From Eubacterium sp. ER2 (GTDB lineage Bacteria > Bacillota > Clostridia > Lachnospirales > Lachnospiraceae), in the NCBI RefSeq assembly GCF_000765215.1, contig NZ_JPJE01000001.1:1-64000 (forward strand): a stretch of 64,000 bases of DNA. Reading direction: 5' to 3'. Both the position numbers and the translations under genes were made by a program. Each line of letters opens with the position of its first letter. Positions within the stretch are counted from its first letter, which is position 1. The notes under the pieces were generated by a model. That model had not been told where the DNA came from. It was given only the letters and a program-made list of their open reading frames with translations, and made no database searches. Of this stretch, positions 17,344 through 24,080 are shown one piece after another.

Positions 17344-17616
17344 TTGACCCAGCTGTTTAAGGCTCTCGGCGATCCCTCCCGGGTCAGGATCATATTTCAG
17401 ATCTTTTTATCCGACGCCTGTGTCAAAGACATAGCAGAGAAACTGCAGATGTCCGAACCCGCGGTCTCGCACCACCTGCGGATACTGCGTATGAATGGTT
17501 TAGTAAAACGGCAGCGCAATGGAAAAGAGATATTTTATCAATTAGATGACGAGCATGTCCGGTCAATCCTCGAATTGGGATGCGAGCATGTGCAGGAATT
17601 TCTGGATACTGAATAA
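17344..17616 (+). CDS. ArsR-family metal-sensing repressor, start unclear
   Basis: At least 90 aa. Clear ArsR winged HTH: LFKALGDPSRVRIIFQIF, DACVKDIAEKLQMSEPAVSHHLRILRMNGLVKRQRNGKEIFYQLDD, then HVRSILELGCEHVQEF. The Cys in SDACVKDIA matches the alpha-3 site cysteine of sensors of this family, and C-terminal HVRSI...HVQEF resembles the alpha-5 zinc site. The coordinates give the only canonical in-frame start (TTG). The reading frame stays open to 17281 with ArsR-like residues (SDNKALEHLTQ), and AAGGAGG is at 17281-17287, so translation probably begins near 17290-17300 at a non-standard codon, or a start codon has been mutated. Confidence 0.85.
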   Translation: MTQLFKALGDPSRVRIIFQIFLSDACVKDIAEKLQMSEPAVSHHLRILRMNGLVKRQRNGKEIFYQLDDEHVRSILELGCEHVQEFLDTE

Positions 17617-17646
17617 AGCAGATATACATGCGTCATCAATCACTCT

Positions 17647-17679
17647 GGGCAGAACCAAAAAACCGGTTCTGCCCTTTTT
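17647..17679 (+). terminator. Terminator of the metal efflux operon
   Basis: Perfect 10-bp stem GGGCAGAACC (17647-17656) / GGTTCTGCCC (17665-17674) followed by five Ts. Confidence 0.9.
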
Positions 17680-17708
17680 GAAAGTCCTCTTTCTTCTCTA
17701 TAAATTCT

Positions 17709-18197
17709 CTATAAAATTTCTATATCATCATCATGGAGCATCAGGATACCTACTGCAAAAATCAGACCACTGTACTGCTTCAAAATGTCATTTTCCAGAA
17801 AGAGCTCCTTTGACACTGACATCATATGATCCATCTCGCCTGCCTTTTTCCCATTCAGGAAAATTTGAAACCTTCTGTTTCGTGACTGACGGACAGTCAC
17901 TCTGTTGCCGCGGATTACAATATCAGTCTGCACAGCCATTGGAGGTCTCCAATATGCTGTCTGAGTATATTGATTATCTGCCGGATATTGCAGCCTGCAA
18001 TGAAGAGTTTTCACTTCTTCTCCGCTGATTATAATTTCACCATCTCCCCGGCTGACGGTATATGCAGTCTTATGATCCATGCAGTTTACTGTCAGCTGAT
18101 TATTGGTGGACAGCCTTCTTTCCACTATTCCTGCAAGATGTTTACTTTCATCATATATCCTGTACTTTTCCATTCCATATTTTATGACAAACCTCAT
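17709..18197 (-). CDS. Hypothetical protein downstream of the chromate transporter pair
   Basis: 162 aa from the ATG at 18197, which has GGAGG 9 nt upstream; the first ATG downstream of the neighbour's stop is too close to that site. It starts MRFVIKYGMEKYRIYDES and is mostly beta-strand in pattern, with alternating hydrophobic residues and no membrane helix or signal peptide; the strand-rich layout (YRIYDESKHLAGIVERR, IVIRGNRVTVRQ, FQIFLNGKKAGEMD) is loosely like Tubby/LURP-one beta-barrels. I do not recognise a family. It is in the same transcript as the two transporter genes (5 nt gap). Confidence 0.6.
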   Translation of the reverse strand: MRFVIKYGMEKYRIYDESKHLAGIVERRLSTNNQLTVNCMDHKTAYTVSRGDGEIIISGEEVKTLHCRLQYPADNQYTQTAYWRPPMAVQTDIVIRGNRVTVRQSRNRRFQIFLNGKKAGEMDHMMSVSKELFLENDILKQYSGLIFAVGILMLHDDDIEIL

Positions 18198-18202
18198 CTT
18201 TC

Positions 18203-18766
18203 TCATCCTCCGATCAAAGATATTGCTGTGTTGGCCACTCCTGCCAGAACCATGACCCATATCGGATTCATCCTGCATTTCTGAAGCAATAAGATACCTG
18301 CCGCAAATATACCCACCATTAACCAGTTTGTCTCTGCCAGGACGATCTTTCCCTCATTTCCCCAGAATGCAGTAATCAGAATGGATACTCCTGCTGATGC
18401 AATCATTGCCACAACTGCCGGTCTGAGTGAATTCAGAATTCCCTGAAGCATTTCCATTCTTCTGTATTTCAGATATAGCCTGGCAATCAGCATAACGATT
18501 ATACAGGATGGTAGAATACAACCCGCAGTGGCGACCAATGCCCCGGGAAGCCCGGCAATCTTAATCCCCACAAAAGTTGCCGAATTGACGGCAATAGGTC
18601 CGGGTGTCATCTGAGAGATTGTGATCAAATCTGTAAATTCAGCCATACTCAGCCACCCATGCTCTGTAACAACCTGCCCCTGGATAAGCGGCATAGCAGC
18701 ATATCCTCCCCCAAAACTAAACAGCCCAATTTGAAGAAAACTCCAAAATAATTCAAGATAAACCAT
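18203..18766 (-). CDS. Chromate transporter, short-chain subunit
   Basis: 187 aa from the ATG at 18766 with AGGAGG upstream. Half-size CHR protein: FSFGGGYAAMPLIQ, SQMTPGPIAVNSATFVG and GALVATAGCILPSCIIVM are the CHR signature stretches. About six membrane helices. Short CHR proteins work as pairs encoded by adjacent genes and together form the equivalent of one full-length ChrA. Substrate may be chromate or another oxyanion such as sulfate. The partner gene lies 2 nt upstream. Confidence 0.9.
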   Translation of the reverse strand: MVYLELFWSFLQIGLFSFGGGYAAMPLIQGQVVTEHGWLSMAEFTDLITISQMTPGPIAVNSATFVGIKIAGLPGALVATAGCILPSCIIVMLIARLYLKYRRMEMLQGILNSLRPAVVAMIASAGVSILITAFWGNEGKIVLAETNWLMVGIFAAGILLLQKCRMNPIWVMVLAGVANTAISLIGG

Positions 18767-18768
18767 TG

Positions 18769-19329
18769 TTATTTCCTCCTTTTTTCTGCCAGTGTCCTTA
18801 TAATACCTATCAGTCCACAGACAAGGACCACATAGATCACATTTACTTTCATAAAGCAAGCTGCTGTAAACGCAAGCACCATGATCATCACAGATACCGG
18901 ATTTTTCCCATGGATAATTCCCCCCGCCATCTCAAATACCACTGCTGCAATCACTGCGCCAACCCCCGCCTGCATGCCTTCCAACATTTTCCCCACAATC
19001 AAATTATTGCGAAATGCACTGTAACAAATCGAAATGATAGAAATGATAAAGAACGGTGGAATAATCGTAGCTATAATCGCAGTCAAAGCTCCCGCCACTC
19101 CCGCCAGCTTATACCCAACAACAATTGCCCCATTGACTGCAATCGCTCCTGGTGCGGATTGTGCGATTGCAGTCAGATCCAGCATTTCGTCCTCTTCAAT
19201 CCAGTGATACTCATCTACAAACTTTTTTTTCATCAAAGTCACAATCACATAGCCGCCGCCAAATGTAAAGGCACTCAGATATAAAGTAGATACAAATACT
19301 TTGAGTAAAATAGTCCGTTTTTTCTCCAT
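18769..19329 (-). CDS. Chromate transporter, short-chain subunit (partner)
   Basis: 186 aa, the other CHR half: AFTFGGGYVIVTLMKKKF, IAQSAPGAIAVNGAIVVGY, IIATIIPPFFIISII. AGGGAAAAGC precedes the ATG at 19329. The conserved Pro-Gly-Ala/Pro-Ile-Ala-Val-Asn core is shared with the second subunit, but orientation in the membrane is expected to be opposite. Divergent from a LysR gene that probably controls the pair. Confidence 0.9.
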   Translation of the reverse strand: MEKKRTILLKVFVSTLYLSAFTFGGGYVIVTLMKKKFVDEYHWIEEDEMLDLTAIAQSAPGAIAVNGAIVVGYKLAGVAGALTAIIATIIPPFFIISIISICYSAFRNNLIVGKMLEGMQAGVGAVIAAVVFEMAGGIIHGKNPVSVMIMVLAFTAACFMKVNVIYVVLVCGLIGIIRTLAEKRRK

Positions 19330-19365
19330 TGCTTTTCCCTCCTTCCTCTTAAGTATATTTCTTCT

Positions 19366-19410
19366 TGATTTATTATGGAAATACTATTATTCTATTAAAT
19401 AGATAGCTAT
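19366..19410 (+). promoter_or_regulatory. Divergent control region between chromate transporter and LysR genes
   Basis: Very AT-rich. Rightward TTGATT, 17-bp spacer and TATTCT can be drawn. The near-palindrome ATTCTATTAAATAGAT at the centre is a candidate LysR T-N11-A box. Confidence 0.35.
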
Positions 19411-19435
19411 TTTCTTATATAAGGAGGACGTTTAT

Positions 19436-20317
19436 ATGACTCTTCGCCATATGAAGATCTTCACAACAGTATTCCGCCACAGCAATATCACAAAAGCAGC
19501 AGATGAACTACATCTTGCGCAGCCTTCTGTCAGCGTTGCCATCAAGGAACTGGAAGAATATTACGGAATTCGTCTGTTTGAAAGGTTTGGACGCCGGATT
19601 TTTCCGACAGAGACAGGAAAAGAATTTTATGGATATGCATTGCATATTGTGTCTATGTTTGAAGAAATGGAAAAGAAGATACGCAACTGGGATACACTGG
19701 GCGTCATCCGTATCGGAGCCAGTATTACTATCGGCACTCATATTCTTCCTCTGCTTCTGAAAGAATATCAGGCTCTGTTCCCCGAGCTTCGTATAGAAGT
19801 AATGATCAAAAGCTCTTCCATAATTGAGCAGTATATTTTAGATAATAACATCGATATCGGGCTGATCGAAACGCAGCCTGAATCTCCGGACATCATAGCC
19901 CACCCTTTTATGGAGGATTATATGCAGGCCATCGTAGCGCCAGACCATCCTCTTTCAAAATACAGCCAGGTTACTTTAGAGCAGCTGGCTGAATATCCGT
20001 TTCTTATGAGAGAACATGGAAGCGCCGGGCGAGAAATTTTAGATGCATGTTTTGCATTACGGCAGATCACTGTACATCCTCTCTGGGAAAGCGCCAGTAC
20101 ACAGGCTATCATCCGCGGCGTCTCCGAAGGACTTGGAGTAGCAGTTCTTCCCTGTCTGCTGGTCAAGAAAAACATAGACGAGCATAACGTAAAGATGATC
20201 CCCTTTCCTCAGCCACTGACAAGAAAGCTCAATATCATCTGTCACAAAAGCAAATATCTGACTGAGAATATGAAGACCTTTATTGATCTGTGCAGTCAAT
20301 CAAGGCCACCGGCTTAG
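19436..20317 (+). CDS. LysR-family transcriptional regulator
   Basis: 293 aa. HTH in MKIFTTVFRHSNITKAADELHLAQPSVSVAIKELEEYYG; the effector domain has IGASITIGTHILPLLLKEY and DIGLIETQPE, the CysB/CbbR-like pattern. AAGGAGGACG precedes the start. Divergent from the chromate transporter pair, so a sulfate/oxyanion-linked regulator is plausible. The stop codon (20315-20317) is the centre of a perfect hairpin, so the last residues (RPPA) are encoded by that element, not by the ancestral gene. Confidence 0.9.
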   Translation: MTLRHMKIFTTVFRHSNITKAADELHLAQPSVSVAIKELEEYYGIRLFERFGRRIFPTETGKEFYGYALHIVSMFEEMEKKIRNWDTLGVIRIGASITIGTHILPLLLKEYQALFPELRIEVMIKSSSIIEQYILDNNIDIGLIETQPESPDIIAHPFMEDYMQAIVAPDHPLSKYSQVTLEQLAEYPFLMREHGSAGREILDACFALRQITVHPLWESASTQAIIRGVSEGLGVAVLPCLLVKKNIDEHNVKMIPFPQPLTRKLNIICHKSKYLTENMKTFIDLCSQSRPPA

Positions 20318-20360
20318 CCGGTGGCTTGCTTTGACCCTATATGGGGCACTCCAGGGTAAA
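20305..20360 (+). repeat. Hairpin element, possible IS200/IS605-like end or MITE remnant
   Basis: A perfect palindrome GCCACCGGCT-T-AGCCGGTGGC (20305-20325) is followed by a second stem-loop ACCCT...AGGGT (about 20334-20357). Sub-terminal GC hairpins followed by TTTGACCCTA-like sequence are typical of IS200/IS605 transposon ends in Clostridia. No transposase is present. It may also serve as terminator of the LysR gene, though the T-run is weak. Confidence 0.4.
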
Positions 20361-20424
20361 CCGATACTCCTACAAAGAAGGCTCGTTTAGTTTCCCTGTA
20401 TAAACCTGTAAGTATATAGCGCAG

Positions 20425-21249
20425 CTACAGATAGGGCTGCCAGGAGCGTCCGGCCAGTTGCTCATAGTGTTGGTACAGCACCCCAAAGCGGTAGATGTAG
20501 CCCGGCTTCCAGGGCTTCGCCTTTCCGCAGAAATGCAGGATGGCCGTGTTTTCCATGACCCACTTCACATTGTATTTCCCGGAGCTCCTCATGACGTAGT
20601 TGTTGTAGTTGCGGGCGTCGTAGTTCCAGACAGCGTCGTCCAGGGGGAAGATGCGCTCCCCGAACATGGCGTTTAACAGATCCTGATCCGGCAGCACCAG
20701 CTCCATGCGGTGCTCCTCCACATAACGGAAAATCTTCTCCGGGATGATTTCCTCACGCCCCAGCTCCAGGTCCATCAGCAGCACACCGGAATTGTAGTAA
20801 TCGTGCTCCACTCCCAGCCGGAGCCGGTTCACATCGTTGGCCAGCTCTGTCTTTCCCGTGTGGGCGGCGGCTCCGAACAGCCACCCGGACATATTCGTCT
20901 CCCAGAGGGGACGCAGGGGATTGATGACCAGTATATCCGGATCCAGATAGATGATCCGGTTCAGCTCCTCCGGCAGCAGGCGGGGCGCCAGCAGACGATA
21001 GTACATCTCCGCCGGATAACGGCTGCTCACAGGAGCGCTCCCGAACAGGTTCCCGTCCATCCGGATGGGGTGAAATTCGTATCCCGCGGCCCGGCACCAT
21101 CTCTCCACTGCCTGCAGCATATGCTCCGGCAGGTCACTGTACAGCAGGTAGATGTCGAAATGCTCCCCCGGATCATTCAGCCGCAGCGATGTGAGCAGCA
21201 CGCGGAGCTGAGGAAAATAATTCTCATCAAGAGTGATCAGGATATTCAA
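20425..21249 (-). CDS. Glycosyltransferase family 8 protein
   Basis: 274 aa. GT-A fold with MNILITLDENYFPQLRVLLTSL start, metal-binding DxD in YLDPDILVINPL, FNAGVLL-equivalent YYNSGVLLMDL, DQDLLNAMF and the C-terminal HFCGKAKPWKPG. These are the LgtC/WaaJ-type GT8 landmarks, transferring a hexose from a UDP-sugar with retention. Acceptor unknown (cell-wall glycan, or a protein). Single gene, no glycan operon around it. Confidence 0.92.
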   Translation of the reverse strand: MNILITLDENYFPQLRVLLTSLRLNDPGEHFDIYLLYSDLPEHMLQAVERWCRAAGYEFHPIRMDGNLFGSAPVSSRYPAEMYYRLLAPRLLPEELNRIIYLDPDILVINPLRPLWETNMSGWLFGAAAHTGKTELANDVNRLRLGVEHDYYNSGVLLMDLELGREEIIPEKIFRYVEEHRMELVLPDQDLLNAMFGERIFPLDDAVWNYDARNYNNYVMRSSGKYNVKWVMENTAILHFCGKAKPWKPGYIYRFGVLYQHYEQLAGRSWQPYL

Positions 21250-21423
21250 AATAAATCCTCCCTTTTTCGCGTCATTCTATATTTTTTATACCAGAACAGG
21301 CATCTGCCCGCCATTCTCAATATATGCAATCTGTATAGACAGATTTCCTGAAATGTCAAGACAGCCTTCTCTCATTTTCATGCTGAAGCCGAAGATGTAC
21401 AAGCAGAGTGAGAGCCACGGCTT

Positions 21424-21771
21424 TTACAGAGCCCGGAGCCGGGACAAATCGGAGTGGGGCGAGGGCGTGGCGGAGGAGGGATGGGATCTGGACCTGTCCT
21501 CCCCGTAGAGTATTTCCCCCTTTTTCACAGAGAGTCTGAGCCCTCTGTAGGGCTCCCGCTGATGGCAGCAGATGGTTCCGCTGTTGACCTCCACGGTGAT
21601 GGTCTTCTGCCATCCCTCCGGGATGTAGATGATGACCTTTCTGCTCTCTGTATAGTGCTGGATCACCAGGTTGCTGTTAAACCCGTCCCGTATCTCAATC
21701 TGCGCATTTTTCTCTGAGATGAGATAATCCCGGGACTCTTTCTCCCTCATGACAAAATTTCTCATATTCAT
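21424..21771 (-). CDS. Short DUF4097-like beta-strand protein, possibly truncated
   Basis: 115 aa from the ATG at 21771 (GGGAGGG upstream). The segment RKVIIYIPEGWQKTITVEVNSGTI matches the repeating strand pattern of DUF4097 adhesin-like beta-helix domains. Only about one such unit is present, where whole proteins have 200 or more residues, and the C-terminal tail (SRSHPSSATPSPHSDL) is low complexity. Either a small decayed paralogue or a genuine short protein. No signal peptide. Confidence 0.5.
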   Translation of the reverse strand: MNMRNFVMREKESRDYLISEKNAQIEIRDGFNSNLVIQHYTESRKVIIYIPEGWQKTITVEVNSGTICCHQREPYRGLRLSVKKGEILYGEDRSRSHPSSATPSPHSDLSRLRAL

Positions 21772-21786
21772 CTTTTTCCCTCCCAC

Positions 21787-22008
21787 TGCAGAAGCTTCAC
21801 ACAGCTTCTCATGAGTCCGCCAAATACGGTTTCTCTCTTTGATGACTTAAATATACAGGAGATTTTTTTTAAATAATGTTGGGAAAATGTTTAAGAATTC
21901 TTAAATTTTGCATCTTGCCCGGAGCAGACAGGCTTCCTCTATCCCGGTTGTCTTGTTAAGCATATTACATCAAATACCCGGCACATATCGATTACACTAA
22001 GAAACAAA
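21787..22008. other. Intergenic region downstream of the type VII operon
   Basis: AT-rich. Contains a 16-bp perfect palindrome TTTAAGAATTCTTAAA (21890-21905), possibly an operator for the DUF4097-like gene. I found no convincing terminator for the kinase operon here. Confidence 0.35.
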
Positions 22009-24066
22009 TTACTCCTGGGAAAAATCAATGGAAACAGCCTTATATGATGTCGTGTAATCTATGGAAATGGTTCTTCCTTTCCATTCCATGCTCCATTTTT
22101 CCCCATCCGCCAGGTCATCCCAGCTCCCAGACGTACCCAAATACTCCTCCATCTGGCTCACACACGTCTCAAATACGTCTTGAGTATTGCTGGCCGGGAT
22201 ATAAAAATAGGTGGAAGTAAAATCCTCATAAAAATTGATGTCTATATATTCCTCCCCAAAAGCCGGAATCTCTACTCCCGAAGTTTCTGTTTCTGTATAT
22301 GGATATCCGTTCTCATCCAGCCACTGGCAGGTTTCTTCCAGACTGGACACTGGACATTCGGCAATGACCTGGGGCAGGATGTCCACCGAAAATGTATCAA
22401 TCTCAGGAATTCCCTGTCTGGAAACTGAAAGGCTTCCGTATTCACTGTTATATTGGATAGTATAATTGTTTGTCTCATCCCCAAATGAATAATAATCCTC
22501 GGATTCTTCTGCATAAATTTCCTCATAGTCTCCATGCTTAAAATAGCCAAAAAGAGCATTAAACGTTGCCCGGTCTGCTTCACCTGCCTCCGCACTATTC
22601 CATACTATAGTCAGATATCTATTGTGAATTCTCCCATGCCAGTCTCCGGCAGTAAAGGTAATTCCATCATCTGACTCGTTACAATCGTAACCAGCCGCAG
22701 CCAGCCAGTCCTCGATTTCTTCCTGGGTTCCGGTCAGCGGAAGTTCCGTAAAAAGGCCTTCATCCAACCCAATTTCCTGCAAAGTCGCCTGTGCCTCCTC
22801 CTCCGACGGTACTCCCGTTCTGCTTACGAAAAAGACCACTAGAGCCACTATGAACAGAGCCGCAATTCCCAGGGCCCACCAGGGCTTTTTCTTCCGGGAA
22901 TCCCCGGTTCCGTTCTTTTCTCCCTCCTCGGGCTCCGTACGGGAATGGAACTGAAAGCCCGGCGTTATATCCGGTTCGGACGCCTGCTTCGGCTGTTCCT
23001 GTCTTTCCATGAATACAGATACCGTCTTTTCCTCCTGAAAATCCCGGTCCTGGGCCCCAGAAGGTTCCGGAGCGCCGGCAGCCTCTGCCGCCTCCTGCAG
23101 AAATACCTTCCGGCTTTCTTCTTCCGCCCGAAATCCGTTTTCCGCTTCCCGCTCCCGGAACCAGTTCTCCAGATCCCGATGCATCTCCCTGGCATGCTGA
23201 TATCTTCTGGTCTTATCCGGCTCGCTTGCTTTCAAAATAATCTGTCCCAATTCCTCGTCAGCGTCCGCCGGGGCAGGAAACGACTCCTTCTGAATCCGTC
23301 GAAGAAGGGCATTTTCTTTGTCCCGGGGAAACAATGTTTCCTTTTCAGAAGGAAGTGGCTCAAAGGGCATACGATTCCTGTTTAATAACCGGTACATCAC
23401 CAACCCCAGAGAATAGATATCCACATTGTAGCTGCTGCCGCTCTCTCCAAAACCAAGTTCTGGCGCCATATACATCTCCGTCCCCTTCCGCGACAGAGTA
23501 CTCTGGGTTTTCTCCATTTGCCTCGCAATTCCAAAGTCTCCCAGCTTAAAATTGCCGTATCCGTCCACAAAGAGATTGGACGGCTTAATGTCCCTGTGGA
23601 TAATCCGGGATTTTTCGCAGTAATCCAGGGCGCTGCTGATATCGAGCCCCAGTTTTGCCGTCTCCCGAAGTCCCATCAGATGATTTCTCCGGTACAGGTC
23701 CAGATTTTCCAAAAGTTCCATGCGGATATAGACTTCCCAACCGATGCCATCCTCTCGCTCCCTGACTTCAAATTCTTCAATATTGACCACATTTCCGGCG
23801 GATTTTAATGTCTCCAACACCCGGATTTCGTTCATCAGACCTTTGACAATAGACTGATAGTAGGACTGGATGGACTGGCTGGTCATTCCGTCGCTTATCA
23901 TCTCCCGAACCTCTCCTGCGTCCTGGGGAATCCGGATAACCTTGACAGCGCTGTAAAAAACTTCCCCCAGCTCTTCCCGCCTTACTTTAAACACCCGGCC
24001 ATAGGCGCCCTGGCCGATGGGCTCTTCAGTATGCCATTTGGGCCATATTTCATTGATTCTGTCCAT
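22009..24066 (-). CDS. Membrane Ser/Thr kinase with unique ectodomain (kinase 1)
   Basis: 685 aa, last gene of the type VII operon. Hanks-type kinase domain (1-300): glycine loop IGQGAYGRV (17-25), catalytic Lys42, helix-C Glu80, HRD 157-159, DFG 177-179, APE 201-203 and an activation loop rich in Thr/Ser, so it should be active. A linker (305-395) carries KTVSVF with Thr348. One membrane helix follows (396-415). The outside part (about 420-685) has repeated acidic, aromatic-rich beta segments (ITFTAGDWHGRIHNRYLTIVW, SFGDETNNYTIQY) of no recognised family; two or three similar copies seem present, suggesting a duplicated ligand-binding fold. Topology matches kinase-in, sensor-out receptors like PknB, without PASTA repeats. 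Confidence 0.93.
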   Translation of the reverse strand: MDRINEIWPKWHTEEPIGQGAYGRVFKVRREELGEVFYSAVKVIRIPQDAGEVREMISDGMTSQSIQSYYQSIVKGLMNEIRVLETLKSAGNVVNIEEFEVREREDGIGWEVYIRMELLENLDLYRRNHLMGLRETAKLGLDISSALDYCEKSRIIHRDIKPSNLFVDGYGNFKLGDFGIARQMEKTQSTLSRKGTEMYMAPELGFGESGSSYNVDIYSLGLVMYRLLNRNRMPFEPLPSEKETLFPRDKENALLRRIQKESFPAPADADEELGQIILKASEPDKTRRYQHAREMHRDLENWFREREAENGFRAEEESRKVFLQEAAEAAGAPEPSGAQDRDFQEEKTVSVFMERQEQPKQASEPDITPGFQFHSRTEPEEGEKNGTGDSRKKKPWWALGIAALFIVALVVFFVSRTGVPSEEEAQATLQEIGLDEGLFTELPLTGTQEEIEDWLAAAGYDCNESDDGITFTAGDWHGRIHNRYLTIVWNSAEAGEADRATFNALFGYFKHGDYEEIYAEESEDYYSFGDETNNYTIQYNSEYGSLSVSRQGIPEIDTFSVDILPQVIAECPVSSLEETCQWLDENGYPYTETETSGVEIPAFGEEYIDINFYEDFTSTYFYIPASNTQDVFETCVSQMEEYLGTSGSWDDLADGEKWSMEWKGRTISIDYTTSYKAVSIDFSQE

Positions 24067-24080
24067 GATTACCCTCTTTT

